Source: Arthrobacter woluwensis
Lineage (GTDB): Bacteria > Actinomycetota > Actinomycetes > Actinomycetales > Micrococcaceae
NCBI RefSeq assembly: GCF_030816155.1
Contig: NZ_JAUSXR010000001.1
Coordinates: forward strand, 2,542,001-2,606,000
Direction of reading: 5' to 3'
Length of the DNA stretch: 64,000 bases
Shown here: positions 7,762 to 16,893 of the stretch, piece after piece
How the letters are laid out: each line of letters starts with the position of its first letter
How positions within the stretch are numbered: the first letter of the stretch is position 1
Position numbers and translations under genes: made by a program
The notes under the pieces: generated by a model
What the model saw: the letters and a program-made list of their open reading frames with translations, nothing else
Databases searched by the model: none
What the model was told of the DNA's origin: nothing

Positions 7762-7916
7762 GCCTTCATTGTCCTCCCCGGCACTCCGGTCCACCGGGGA
7801 CGCGTCGCAGGAACGCTCCCGGAACCGGGAGTCGCCCCTCGTTTGTGAACGCGAGGTGCCGCTCCGGTGGCCGTCCGGCGAACCGGCCCTGAAGTGTCCG
7901 GGAACTCTGCCCGGAT

Positions 7917-7934
7917 GGCCCGGAAACCCGGGCC
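7917..7934. promoter_or_regulatory. Inverted repeat upstream of the ABC importer operon
   Basis: GGCCCGG (7917-7923) and CCGGGCC (7928-7934) flank AAAC, ~75 bp before the first permease. Position fits an operator for a local repressor or a hairpin; no regulator gene is adjacent. The rest of the 248-bp divergent spacer shows no convincing promoter. Confidence 0.3.
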
Positions 7935-8009
7935 GCAACGCGCGCCGCTGTGGTGAAGTGAGCATGTCCTGCGCGTTCTGACGCAGGTTGGAACGACCCA
8001 GATTCCCTG

Positions 8010-8993
8010 ATGACTGATACTGAGATTCCCCTTGCCCAGCGCCCCGTGACGCAGGCCCCTCCCCGGGCCGCCGCCGGCGCTCCCGCCCCAGCGACGGCGG
8101 AACGGAAACGCGGTTGGAGCCCCCGGCGCCGTCGTGACTTCCTGGTGTTCCTCGCCTTCGCAGCGCCGAACCTCCTGCTGATCGGCGTCTTCACCTACCT
8201 GCCGTTGCTGAACAACATCTACTACTCCACCCTCGACTGGACGCTCGGCTCGGCGGAGGCCACCGTGGTCGGGTTCGGCAACTACCTGACCTTCTTCACC
8301 AGCCCGGACGCGCCGCGTGTCCTCGGGACCACTGCCGTGTTCACCGTGCTCACGGTCGGCGGCTCGATGGTCCTGGGCCTCCTGGTGGCCCTCGCCCTGA
8401 ACGCCAAGGTCAAGGGCACCACCTTCGCCCGCGCCGCGGTGTTCGCCCCCTACGTCCTGTCCGGTGTCGGCGTCGGCCTGGTCTGGCTGTTCATCTTCGA
8501 CCCCGGCTACGGCGTCCTGGCCTGGATCCTACGCGGCGCCGGGCTGAAGAGTCCCGAATGGATCAACGATCCCCAGCTGGCGCTGGTCATGGTGATCGTG
8601 GTCTACGTCTGGAAGAACCTCGGCTACTGCGCCGTCGTCTTCCTCGCAGGCCTGCAGTCGCTGCCCACCGAGGTGATGGAGGCCGCGTCCCTGGACGGCG
8701 CCAACGGCGCGCGGCGGTTCCTGAGCATCTCCCTGCCGCTGCTCTCCCCCACCACGTTCTTCCTGCTCATCACCACCATGATCAGCTCGCTCCAGGCCTT
8801 CGACCTGATCCGGATCATGACGCCGCTGGGCAACGGCACCAGCACGCTCATCTACGAGGCCTATCTGCAGGCCTTCGGCGCCTACAACCGCGCCGGCTAC
8901 TCGGCGGCCATCTCCGTGGTGCTGTTCGCCATCCTTCTGGTTGTCACCGTCCTCCAGCTGCGTTTCGTGGAGAAGAAGGTGCACTACGCATGA
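8010..8993 (+). CDS. Sugar/glycerophosphate ABC transporter permease (UgpA/MalF type)
   Basis: One of two integral membrane subunits of a carbohydrate-type importer. The 327-residue protein has a cytoplasmic Arg-rich N-terminus (RKRGWSPRRRRDFLVF), about six membrane segments, and the EAA loop EVMEAASLDGANGARRFLSISLPLL that docks the ATPase (shown here as the conserved EAASLDGA core). It overlaps the next permease by 4 bp (ATGA), so the two are translationally coupled. The Shine-Dalgarno site before the ATG is poor. Substrate is inferred only from the neighbouring UgpB-like binding protein. Confidence 0.9.
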   Translation: MTDTEIPLAQRPVTQAPPRAAAGAPAPATAERKRGWSPRRRRDFLVFLAFAAPNLLLIGVFTYLPLLNNIYYSTLDWTLGSAEATVVGFGNYLTFFTSPDAPRVLGTTAVFTVLTVGGSMVLGLLVALALNAKVKGTTFARAAVFAPYVLSGVGVGLVWLFIFDPGYGVLAWILRGAGLKSPEWINDPQLALVMVIVVYVWKNLGYCAVVFLAGLQSLPTEVMEAASLDGANGARRFLSISLPLLSPTTFFLLITTMISSLQAFDLIRIMTPLGNGTSTLIYEAYLQAFGAYNRAGYSAAISVVLFAILLVVTVLQLRFVEKKVHYA

Positions 8994-9859
8994 GCACTCT
9001 GACCGACGGCCGTCCCCGCGCCCTCAGCCGGAAGAACCTCGTGGCCACGCTCGCCGGCGGCTACATCCCCTTGATCGTGGCCACCCTGGTGGTGTTCCTG
9101 CCCCTGCTCTGGATGGTGCTGAGCTCCTTCAAGCAGCCCGGCGAGATCGTCACCACGGACCTGAAGATCCTGCCCCAGGCGCCCACTCTGGACAACTACC
9201 ACACGGCCATGACCACCGTGCCGTTCGGACAGTTCTTCCTCAACAGCGTGATCGTCACGGCCGTGGGCTCCGCCATCAAGGTGAGCCTGGCCATCCTGAC
9301 GGCCTACGCCCTGGTGTTCGTCCGGTTCCCGTTCAAGAACGTCGTGTTCGTGATCATCCTGGTGGCCCTCATGGTCCCTGCCCAGGTGTCCATCCTGCCG
9401 AACTACATCCTGATCGCCGGGCTGGGCGGGAAGAACACCCTGTGGGGCATCATCCTGCCGGGCCTGGGCACCGCCTTCGGGACCTTCCTGCTCCGTCAGC
9501 ACTTCCTCACCCTGCCGGGTTCCATCCTGGAAGCCGCGGAGCTCGACGGAGCCGGGCACTGGCGCCGGCTCTGGCGGGTCGTGGTGCCGGTCTCCATCCC
9601 TTCGATCGCCACCGTGGGCCTCGTGACCGTGGTCAGCGAGTGGAACGACTACATCTGGCCTCTCATCATCACGGACCGCCCCGAGAGCATGACCCTTCCC
9701 GTCGGCCTGACACTCCTTCAGAACTCGGAGAGCAACGGCGCCGGCTGGGGCATCCTCATGGCCGGCTCGGTCCTGGTCATCCTGCCCGTCCTCCTCATCT
9801 TCGCCATGCTCCAGCGCTACATCGTCGCCGGCCTCACCCAGGGCAGCGTCACGGGCTGA
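8990..9859 (+). CDS. Sugar/glycerophosphate ABC transporter permease (UgpE/MalG type)
   Basis: Second membrane subunit. The 289-residue product starts MSTLTDGRPRALSRKN, has about six hydrophobic segments and the EAA-loop core EAAELDGAGHWRRLWRVVVP. The ATG at 8990 overlaps the stop of the upstream permease. The SLKILPQAPTLDNY-like periplasmic stretch (LKILPQAPTLDNYH) is typical of MalG/UgpE proteins. No ATPase gene follows; importers of this class in actinobacteria often share an MsiK-type ATPase encoded elsewhere. Confidence 0.92.
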   Translation: MSTLTDGRPRALSRKNLVATLAGGYIPLIVATLVVFLPLLWMVLSSFKQPGEIVTTDLKILPQAPTLDNYHTAMTTVPFGQFFLNSVIVTAVGSAIKVSLAILTAYALVFVRFPFKNVVFVIILVALMVPAQVSILPNYILIAGLGGKNTLWGIILPGLGTAFGTFLLRQHFLTLPGSILEAAELDGAGHWRRLWRVVVPVSIPSIATVGLVTVVSEWNDYIWPLIITDRPESMTLPVGLTLLQNSESNGAGWGILMAGSVLVILPVLLIFAMLQRYIVAGLTQGSVTG

Positions 9860-9944
9860 TCTCCGGCCCCACCCCGGGAGGCGCGCCTCCCCACCGACAC
9901 CACACCAGCACCATCGCACCCCAGCATCACTGAAAGGTCACCTC

Positions 9945-11291
9945 ATGAACACGCCACTGCGCCGTCGTCAATTCCTCGGCCTCTCCGCCGCCGCGGCCGT
10001 CACTGCCGCCCTGGCCGCCTGCGGCGGCCCCTCCACTGGGGGTGGCGGAGCCTCCCAGGCCGCCGCCGACACGGACTTCTCCGGCGTGAAGCCCGCCGCC
10101 AGCTTCGACTTCTGGTCCACCCACCCCGGGAAGTCCCAGGACGTCGAGAAGCAGCTGATCGAGAAGTTCCAGGCCAAGCACCCGGATATCAAGGTCAACC
10201 TCATCACGGGCGGCAAGGACTACGAGGAGATCGCCCAGAAGTTCCAGACCGCACAGGCCGCCAAGAGCGGGCTGCCGGCGCTCGTCGTCCTGTCCGATGT
10301 GTGGTGGTTCCGCTACTACATGAACAAGAGCATCATCCCGCTGGACAGCCTCATCAAGCAGCTCGACTTCAGCATGTCCGACTTCCGCGAGACCCTCGTG
10401 GCGGACTACGGCTACGACAACCAACAGTGGGCCATGCCGTACGCCCGCTCCACTCCGCTCTTCTACTACAACAAGGACCACTTCAAGGCGGCGGGCCTGC
10501 CGGACCGCGCCCCGAAGACCTGGGCCGAGTTCGCCGAGTGGGCGCCGAAGCTCAAGGCCGCGTCCAAGGCGCAGTTCGCCTTCATGTACCCGGCGCTGGC
10601 CGGCTACGCGGGCTGGACCCTGCAGAACAACCTCTGGGGTGAGGGCGGCGGCTGGTCCAAGGACTGGGACATCACCGCCGACTCGGACGCCAACGTCAAG
10701 GCGCTCCAGTTCGCTCAGGACTCCGTCTACAAGGACGGCTGGGCCGGCGTCTCCTCCAAGGACTCCGCGGACGACTTCTCCGCGGGCATCGCCTCCGCGA
10801 CCCTGTCCTCCACGGGTTCGCTCGTGGGAGTGCTGCAGGGCGCCAAGTTCAACGTGGGCGTCGGTTTCCTGCCGGGCGGCTCCGCCTCGCAGAACCCGGT
10901 CTGCCCCACGGGCGGCGCCGGCCTGGGCATCCCCGCCGGTGTGCCGAAGGACCAGCAGCTCGCCGCCGCCACGTTCCTGAAGTTCGTGACCGAGCCGGAG
11001 AACACCGCGCTCTTCTCCGCGGCCACCGGCTACATGCCCACCCGCAAGTCCGCGGACATGACCTCGGCGCTGGCCAAGACGCCTCAGATCAAGATCGCCA
11101 TGGACCAGCTGGCCGTGACCCGCAAGCAGGACAACGCCCGCGTGTTCCTGCCGGGCGCCGACCAGGAGATGGCCAAGGCTGCCGCGGCGATCCTGACCCA
11201 GAAGGCCGATGTGAAGAGCAGCCTCACCACCCTGAAGGGCACCCTCGAAGGCATCTACACCAAGGACGTGAAGCCGAAGATCGCCAAGTAG
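9945..11291 (+). CDS. Extracellular solute-binding lipoprotein (UgpB-like)
   Basis: Substrate receptor for the importer. The 448-residue protein begins with an Arg-rich signal (RRRQFLGLS, Tat-like) and a lipobox LAAC with Cys26, followed by a Gly-rich linker, so it should be a membrane-anchored lipoprotein. The mature part matches family-1 binding proteins: FDFWSTHPG, EKFQAKHPDIKV, PYARSTPLFYYNKD and a C-terminal GYMPTRKSA segment. The pattern is closest to glycerol-3-phosphate receptors such as UgpB, but ligand residues cannot be assigned by eye. AAAGG precedes the ATG; an 85-bp gap separates it from the permeases. Confidence 0.92.
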   Translation: MNTPLRRRQFLGLSAAAAVTAALAACGGPSTGGGGASQAAADTDFSGVKPAASFDFWSTHPGKSQDVEKQLIEKFQAKHPDIKVNLITGGKDYEEIAQKFQTAQAAKSGLPALVVLSDVWWFRYYMNKSIIPLDSLIKQLDFSMSDFRETLVADYGYDNQQWAMPYARSTPLFYYNKDHFKAAGLPDRAPKTWAEFAEWAPKLKAASKAQFAFMYPALAGYAGWTLQNNLWGEGGGWSKDWDITADSDANVKALQFAQDSVYKDGWAGVSSKDSADDFSAGIASATLSSTGSLVGVLQGAKFNVGVGFLPGGSASQNPVCPTGGAGLGIPAGVPKDQQLAAATFLKFVTEPENTALFSAATGYMPTRKSADMTSALAKTPQIKIAMDQLAVTRKQDNARVFLPGADQEMAKAAAAILTQKADVKSSLTTLKGTLEGIYTKDVKPKIAK

Positions 11292-11310
11292 GGCATTCAC
11301 GCTTCGGAGC

Positions 11311-11351
11311 ACGACGGCGGCGGTCACCTCAGCGGTGGCCGCCGCCGTCGT
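11311..11351 (+). terminator. Terminator after the binding-protein gene
   Basis: An 18-bp GC-rich stem (11311-11328 with 11334-11351, one G-T wobble) around TCAGC begins 19 bp after the stop codon. It separates the ABC operon from the amidohydrolase. The T-tract is weak. Confidence 0.75.
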
Positions 11352-11582
11352 CGTGTCGGGGCGTCGGTGCGTCGGGGTGCCCAGCCGCCGCGGCGGGCAC
11401 AGTGGCGGGACACCGCGACAACAGCACGGCACTGCCATCAACCGCTGCAGGCCGGGATTTAGCACGTACGCGCTATGAACGGCGGAGCCTGCTGGTCCTG
11501 GAACACCGGGGATGCCATCCTGGTCAGGCGGGGTTCCCGACCGGTGACCCCACACTCCCCCAGCCATCCGAGGAGCATACGA

Positions 11583-13043
11583 GTGATCACCCGCATCAAG
11601 GCGGCCTTCATCATCGGCTACGCCGACGGTGATCATCGCATCCTGCCGGACGCCGAACTCGTCCACGAGGACGGCACCATCCTCTTCGTCGGCCGGGACT
11701 ACTCCGGGCCGGTCGACCGGGAGATCGACGCGGGACTCTCGATCGTCTCCCCCGGTTTCATCGATCTCAACGCCCTCGCCGACATCGACCACGCGATCTT
11801 CGACTCCTGGCACGGGCCGAACACCCGGCTCGGCCTCCTCTGGTCAGAGCAATACCTCCAGGACCACGCGCCGGTCTTCACTCCCGAGGAACTGCGTTTC
11901 CGCCGCGAGTTCGCGCTCACACAGCTCGCACTCAACGGCATCACCACCCTCATGCCGATCGCGGCGGAGAGCTACCTCGACTGGTGCGAGGACTATGAGG
12001 ATCTGGCGCGCCTGGCCTCGGCCGTCGAGGACATTGGCCTGCGCGCGTACCTCGGTCCCAGCTACCGCACCCACGTCCCCTACACCGACGGGACACGCGT
12101 GCTGCTGCACGAGGACGAGCAGCGGGGCCTGGACGGGCTGGCCGAAGCCATCCGCTTCGCGAAGGACCACGAAGGACGGGCGTATGGAAGGATCCGCACC
12201 GCCCTGTTGCCCGCCCGGATCGAGACGCAGACGGAGAAGACACTCCGGCTCACGCGCCGGGCGGCCGACGAGCTGGGGATTCCGGTCCGGCTCCACGCCG
12301 CGCAGGGGCTGTCCGAGGTGGAGACCATGATCGAGCGCACCGGGCTCCGCCCCCTCCCCTACCTCCACTCGATCGGCTTCCTGGGGGAACGCACTTTTAT
12401 CCCGCACGCCTGGACGGTGCCCGGCCACCGTCATGTGCCTCAGGCATTCGGCGCCGGCGACGATCTCGCCCTCCTCGCGGAGACGGGGACGACCGTGGTG
12501 TTCTGCCCCATCCCCTCCGCCCATTACGGGAGCGTGCTGGAGGACTACGACGAGTACCGCGCCCGCGGGATCCGGGTGGTGATGGGCACCGACTCGGCGC
12601 CGCCGAACATGATCCGCGGCCTCGACCTCGCCATGGCCATGCAGAAGACCGTCACCGGAGACCGGGCGGCGGCCCAGGCGGGCGACCTCTTCCGCTCCGC
12701 GACCCTCGATCCCGCAGAAGCCCTCGGGCGGGACGACCTCGGACGCCTCGCGCCCGGCTGCCAGGCGGACTACTTCGTCCTGGATCTCACGGGACGTCAC
12801 ATCGGCCCATACCCAGACCCCATCCGCACCCTGGTCCTCAACGCCGACGGGCGGGACATCTCACGGGTCGTCGTCGCCGGCCGGACCGTGGTCGAGGACC
12901 ACCGGATCATCACCGTGGACACGAGCGAGCACCGCCGCCGTGCGCAGGATTTCCTGAACCGCTACATGGCGTCGCTCAGCGCATCCGACCACGCCCACCG
13001 GCCCACGGTAGAACTGCTCCCGCCGAGCTTCCCGCTCGCCTGA
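11583..13043 (+). CDS. Amidohydrolase-superfamily protein lacking the HxH metal motif
   Basis: A 486-residue cytosolic protein with the superfamily plan: N-terminal beta domain, PGFID strand (57-61), a His in VRLHAAQG, a His in HAWTVPGHRH, and the metal Asp in GTDSAPPN, then the C-terminal GRLAPGCQADYFVLD segment. The canonical PGxVNxHxH motif is replaced by PGFIDLNALADIDH (57-70), so two metal-ligand histidines are missing. It may be a degenerate or differently metallated subfamily. The GTG at 11583 is chosen because AGGAG lies 7 bp upstream; 36 further in-frame residues have no family resemblance. Downstream of the ABC importer but separated by a terminator. Confidence 0.85.
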   Translation: MITRIKAAFIIGYADGDHRILPDAELVHEDGTILFVGRDYSGPVDREIDAGLSIVSPGFIDLNALADIDHAIFDSWHGPNTRLGLLWSEQYLQDHAPVFTPEELRFRREFALTQLALNGITTLMPIAAESYLDWCEDYEDLARLASAVEDIGLRAYLGPSYRTHVPYTDGTRVLLHEDEQRGLDGLAEAIRFAKDHEGRAYGRIRTALLPARIETQTEKTLRLTRRAADELGIPVRLHAAQGLSEVETMIERTGLRPLPYLHSIGFLGERTFIPHAWTVPGHRHVPQAFGAGDDLALLAETGTTVVFCPIPSAHYGSVLEDYDEYRARGIRVVMGTDSAPPNMIRGLDLAMAMQKTVTGDRAAAQAGDLFRSATLDPAEALGRDDLGRLAPGCQADYFVLDLTGRHIGPYPDPIRTLVLNADGRDISRVVVAGRTVVEDHRIITVDTSEHRRRAQDFLNRYMASLSASDHAHRPTVELLPPSFPLA

Positions 13044-13069
13044 GTGGGGCGAGCCGCACCAAGAAACTC

Positions 13070-13105
13070 CAGGGGCCCCTGACCAACCACGGTCAGGGGC
13101 CTCTG
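13070..13105. terminator. Bidirectional terminator between amidohydrolase and map
   Basis: CAGGGGCCCCTGACC (13070-13084) pairs with 13091-13105 over 15 bp with one wobble around AACCAC. It sits between convergent genes and can serve both. Confidence 0.8.
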
Positions 13106-13159
13106 CGCAGGCTGTCACGCCGTCGCCGTCGCCCGTTCACGCGCGACGACGGGCCTGGC

Positions 13160-13990
13160 TCACGCCGGGATCGGCACCACGGTCACGCCCAGCTTGGACA
13201 GCTCGGACGCGCCGCCGTCGGGCGCCGTGAGAACCCAGATGCCCTCGCGGTGAACGGCCACCGAGTGCTCCCACTGCGAAGCGCGGGATCCGTCGGTGGT
13301 GACGACGGTCCAGTCGTCCTCCAGCACGGCGGTTTCGAGACCACCGCGGACCAGCATCGGTTCGATCGCGAAGCACATGCCCGGCTTGACCTTCGGCCCA
13401 CGGTGCTTGCTGCGGTAGTTCAGGACGTCGGGCGCCATGTGCATCTGCGAGCCGATGCCATGCCCGCAGTAGTCCTCGAGGATGCCGAGCGGCTTGCCCT
13501 TCTGGGCAGACACGTAGTCGTCGATGGCGTCGCCGATGTCCCCCACGTACTTGGCGGTGGCCAGGGCCGCGATCCCGTGCCACATCGCCATACGGGTGAC
13601 CTCGGAGAGGCGCTCGTCCTCCGGATCCCCCTCGCCCACGATCACGGTGCGCGCGGAGTCGGCGTTCCAGCCGCGCACGATGCAGCCGCCGTCGATCTTC
13701 ACCACGTCACCCGGCTCCAGAGCGCGAGGGCCGGGGATACCGTGGACCACCTCGTCGTTGACCGAAGCGCAGATGTGCTTGGGGTAGCCGTGGTAGCCCA
13801 GGAAGTTGTACTGCGCGCCCGCCTCGTCCACCACTGCGGCGAAGACGGCATCCAGCTCATCGGTCGTGACACCCGGTGCGACCGCGGCCACGGCCGCGTC
13901 CAGGGCACGGCTGAGAAGCTCGCCGGCCTCCTGCATGATGCGCATCTGGGCGTTGGTCTTGTATTCGATCCGCGGAGAGTGGAATGCCAC
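13160..13990 (-). CDS. map: Methionine aminopeptidase, type I
   Basis: Removes the initiator Met from nascent proteins. The 276-residue product carries the dinuclear-metal ligands in order: KIDGGCIVRGWNADSAR (two Asp), GHGIGSQMH (His), FAIEPML (Glu) and WEHSVAVH (Glu). The NFLGYHGYPKHICASVN segment is the type-I substrate region. Start is GTG at 13990 with AAGGA upstream. It follows adk by 126 bp, the common secY-adk-map order. Confidence 0.97.
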   Translation of the reverse strand: MAFHSPRIEYKTNAQMRIMQEAGELLSRALDAAVAAVAPGVTTDELDAVFAAVVDEAGAQYNFLGYHGYPKHICASVNDEVVHGIPGPRALEPGDVVKIDGGCIVRGWNADSARTVIVGEGDPEDERLSEVTRMAMWHGIAALATAKYVGDIGDAIDDYVSAQKGKPLGILEDYCGHGIGSQMHMAPDVLNYRSKHRGPKVKPGMCFAIEPMLVRGGLETAVLEDDWTVVTTDGSRASQWEHSVAVHREGIWVLTAPDGGASELSKLGVTVVPIPA

Positions 13991-14077
13991 AGGTCTTCCT
14001 TCGGTTCCGGCCGCGCGTCACGCGGCCTTCTGGGTTACTGGCGTCGGGGCGGCCGGTCGAGGCCGACGGGGAAAAAC

Positions 14078-14106
14078 CATGCCCCCGGAGTGTCTCCGGG
14101 GGCATG
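14078..14106 (-). terminator. Intrinsic terminator after adk
   Basis: CATGCCCCCGGAG (14078-14090) pairs perfectly over 13 bp with 14094-14106 around a TGT loop. On the minus strand GTTTTT follows, a textbook U-tract. It would separate secY-adk from map. Confidence 0.88.
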
Positions 14107-14116
14107 ACAGGGATTT

Positions 14117-14710
14117 CTAGGCGCTGGCGGCTTCGTCCGCCACAGCCTCGGCGATGGCGGCCATCACGCGGTCCGTGACCTCGTCGATGGCTCCGATGCC
14201 ATCCACGCGGCGGAGGATCCCGCGCTCGGCGTACTTGCCCACCACGGCTTCGGTCTGCTCGTGGTAGAGATCCAGCCGGTGGCGGATGACGGTCTCGTTG
14301 TCATCGCTGCGGCCGGTCTCCAGCGCCCTGCCGAGCAGACGGGTGACGAGTTCCTCATCGTCCGCGGTCAGCTGGAGCACCACGTCCAGGCGGGTGCCGG
14401 ATTCGGAGAGGATCTGGTCCAGCTCGTCCACCTGCGCCACGGTGCGCGGGTAGCCATCGAGCAGGAAGCCCTCCGCCACGTCGTCCTGGCCGAGCCGGTC
14501 ACGGACCATGCGATTCGTGACCGAGTCCGGGACGAAGTCCCCGGCATCCATGTACTTCTTGGCTTCCAGGCCCAGCGGGGTCTCGCCCTTGACGTTGGCG
14601 CGGAAGATGTCGCCGGTGGAGATGGCCACCACACCGAGACGATCGGAGATCCGCTCGGCCTGCGTTCCCTTGCCGGAGCCGGGAGGACCGATAATCAGCA
14701 TTCTTGTCAT
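14117..14710 (-). CDS. adk: Adenylate kinase (short form)
   Basis: Catalyses AMP + ATP to 2 ADP. The 197-residue product has the P-loop GPPGSGKGTQ (8-17), the DGYPRT AMP-site motif and a shortened LID between GRALE and NETVIRHRL, without zinc cysteines. This matches the short actinobacterial type rather than the ~215-residue form. The ATG at 14710 overlaps the secY stop by 4 bp (ATGA), indicating translational coupling. A second Met three codons in is also possible. Confidence 0.97.
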   Translation of the reverse strand: MTRMLIIGPPGSGKGTQAERISDRLGVVAISTGDIFRANVKGETPLGLEAKKYMDAGDFVPDSVTNRMVRDRLGQDDVAEGFLLDGYPRTVAQVDELDQILSESGTRLDVVLQLTADDEELVTRLLGRALETGRSDDNETVIRHRLDLYHEQTEAVVGKYAERGILRRVDGIGAIDEVTDRVMAAIAEAVADEAASA

Positions 14711-16017
14711 CGCAAGAGCCCTTCGTAGTGCCGTTGTTGAAGCTGCGCGTCGATCTGCTTCACCGTCTCCAGCCCGACACCGACCATGATGAGGATCGAG
14801 GTGCCGCCGAAGGGGAAGTTCTGGTTGGCCTGGACCAGGACCAGGGCCACCAGCGGGATGAGCGCAACAATGCCGAGGTACAGCGCACCTGGCAGGGTGA
14901 TCCGGGACAGCACGTACTGCAGGTACTCAGCAGTGGGACGGCCTGCCCGGATCCCGGGAATGAAGCCACCGTACTTCTTCATGTTGTCCGAGACCTCTTC
15001 AGGGTTGAAGGTGATCGAGACGTAGAAGTAGGTGAAGAAGATGATCAGCAGGAAGTACACCGCCATGTAGAACGGGTGATCGCCCTTGGTGAGGTTGTTG
15101 TTGATCCACACGACCCAGTCCGGCACGGGGCGCCCGTCCGTCGGGGTGTTGAACTGCGCGATCAGCGCCGGCAGGTACAGGATGGACGACGCGAAGATCA
15201 CGGGGATCACGCCGGCCATGTTGACCTTGATCGGGATGTAGGTGGTGGTGCCACCGACAGTACGGCGACCGACCATGCGCTTGGCGTACTGCACCGGGAT
15301 GCGCCGCTGGGACTGCTCGACGAAGACCACGAGGGCCACCGTCAGGAGGCCGACCAGCAGGACTGCGATGAACGTGCCCCAGCCCTTGGCGCCGATGATG
15401 CCGTTCATGGCGGGCACGAAGCCGGCGGCGATGGAGGTGAAGATCAGCAGGGACATGCCGTTGCCGATGCCCTTTTCCGTCACGAGCTCGCCCATCCACA
15501 TGATGAGGCCGGTGCCTGCGGTCAGGGTGATGATCAGCAGGATCGTCGTGATGATGCTGTTGTCCGGGATCAGCGGCAGGGCACAGCCCTGGAACAGCTG
15601 ACCGGAGCGGGCCAGGGACACCAGCGTGGTGGCGTTCAGGAGGCCCAGCGCGATGGTCAGATACCGCGTGTACTGCGTGAGCTTGGTCTGCCCGGAGGCG
15701 CCTTCCTCATACAGTTCCTGGAACCGGGGGATCACGACGCGCAGCAGCTGAACGATGATGCTGGCGGTGATGTACGGCATGATGCCCAGCGCGAAGATGG
15801 AGACCTGAAGCAGGGCGCCACCCGAGAACATGTTCACCATCTGCTGCAGGCTGCTGTTGCCCTGCGTCAGCTGGAGACACTGCTGAACGTTGTTATAGCT
15901 CACACCCGGTGCCGGGATGAACGCGCCGAGCCGGAAGATCGTGACGATGCCAAGAGTGAACAGCAACTTGCGTCGCAAGTCAGGGGTCCTGAAGGCACGG
16001 CCGAATGCGCTGAGCAA
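14707..16017 (-). CDS. secY: Preprotein translocase subunit SecY
   Basis: Central channel of the Sec translocon. The 436-residue membrane protein begins LSAFGRAFRTPDLRRKLLFT and shows about ten membrane spans. It has the TM2 signature region GALLQVSIFALGIMPYI and the IPGIRAGRPTAEYLQ cytosolic loop. The start is TTG at 16017, three bases after a strong AGGAGGA site. A 42-bp palindrome separates it from rplO, so secY-adk may have partly independent expression. Confidence 0.97.
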   Translation of the reverse strand: MLSAFGRAFRTPDLRRKLLFTLGIVTIFRLGAFIPAPGVSYNNVQQCLQLTQGNSSLQQMVNMFSGGALLQVSIFALGIMPYITASIIVQLLRVVIPRFQELYEEGASGQTKLTQYTRYLTIALGLLNATTLVSLARSGQLFQGCALPLIPDNSIITTILLIITLTAGTGLIMWMGELVTEKGIGNGMSLLIFTSIAAGFVPAMNGIIGAKGWGTFIAVLLVGLLTVALVVFVEQSQRRIPVQYAKRMVGRRTVGGTTTYIPIKVNMAGVIPVIFASSILYLPALIAQFNTPTDGRPVPDWVVWINNNLTKGDHPFYMAVYFLLIIFFTYFYVSITFNPEEVSDNMKKYGGFIPGIRAGRPTAEYLQYVLSRITLPGALYLGIVALIPLVALVLVQANQNFPFGGTSILIMVGVGLETVKQIDAQLQQRHYEGLLR

Positions 16018-16126
16018 GCGTCCTCCTGAGGGATCTGTGAGGTAAAGGAGAGTGGGTTCCTGGTTGAACCCGACATCAGAGTCTAACCGTTGTGTCGGTC
16101 AGCCCCGTAATTCGTCGCGAATGCAG

Positions 16127-16168
16127 GAACTCCCGGCACCCGGACAGCTGTCCGGGTGCCGGGAGTTC
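16127..16168 (-). terminator. Perfect 42-bp palindrome between rplO and secY
   Basis: Two 21-bp arms (16127-16147 and 16148-16168) are perfect inverted repeats with no loop, centred on CAG/CTG. In RNA it forms a very stable hairpin 27 nt after the rplO stop. No U-run follows, so it is either the spc-operon terminator or an mRNA-stabilising or processing site. Confidence 0.75.
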
Positions 16169-16195
16169 TCAGATCGCGTTCAGCGGGTCCGGCTC

Positions 16196-16684
16196 TCAGA
16201 GAGCGGTGACGGAACCACCGGCGGCCTGGATCTTCTCAGCCGCGCTGGCGGAGAAGGCATCCACGGTCACATCGACCTTGACGGTGATGTCACCAGAGCC
16301 GAGCACCTTGACGGGCTGGTTCTTGCGAACCGCACCCTTGGCGACCAGGTCGGCCACCGTCACGGTGCCACCCTCCGGGAAGAGCTCGGAGAGACGGTCA
16401 AGGTTGACCACCTGGAACTCGACACGGAACGGGTTCTTGAAGCCGCGAAGCTTCGGCAGGCGCATGTGCAGCGGCAGCTGGCCACCGGCGAAGCCGGCCT
16501 TGACCTGGTAGCGCGCCTTGGTGCCCTTGGTACCACGACCGGCGGTCTTACCCTTGGAGCCTTCACCACGGCCCACACGGGTCTTCGCGGTCTTGGCGCC
16601 AGCGGCGGGACGCAGGTGGTGGATCTTCAGAGCGTGCTGCTTCTCTTCGGTCGCTGCAGGCTCAGCAGTCTTCTTCTCAGCCAT
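16196..16684 (-). CDS. rplO: 50S ribosomal protein L15
   Basis: L15 links domains of 23S rRNA late in assembly. The 162-residue product has the Gly-rich RNA-binding segment [20 protein letters not shown] near residues 35-55 and the [17 protein letters not shown] core. The N-terminus carries a short acidic/Ala extension ([15 protein letters not shown]). Its ATG overlaps the rpmD stop by one base (TAATG). Confidence 0.98.
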   Translation of the reverse strand: MAEKKTAEPAATEEKQHALKIHHLRPAAGAKTAKTRVGRGEGSKGKTAGRGTKGTKARYQVKAGFAGGQLPLHMRLPKLRGFKNPFRVEFQVVNLDRLSELFPEGGTVTVADLVAKGAVRKNQPVKVLGSGDITVKVDVTVDAFSASAAEKIQAAGGSVTAL

Positions 16685-16890
16685 TACTTCGCCTCCTTGA
16701 CCTCTACGAGGTGCGGAACCGTGTTGAGCATGCCCACGGTCACGGCGTCGGCGGAACGGACCACGGAGTGGCCGATGCGCTTGAGACCGAGAGACCGGAG
16801 CGTGTCACGCTGGTTCTGCTTGGCGCCGATGACGCCCTTGATCTGGGTGATTTCCAACTGAGCGTCGGACGGAGTCAGGTTCTTTGCCAT
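16684..16890 (-). CDS. rpmD: 50S ribosomal protein L30
   Basis: Small 50S protein; the 68-residue product contains the L30 core [20 protein letters not shown] and [10 protein letters not shown]. It lies 3 bp after rpsE and overlaps rplO by one base, so the three are tightly coupled. The ATG at 16890 gives the usual length. Confidence 0.97.
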   Translation of the reverse strand: MAKNLTPSDAQLEITQIKGVIGAKQNQRDTLRSLGLKRIGHSVVRSADAVTVGMLNTVPHLVEVKEAK

Positions 16891-16893
16891 GGC

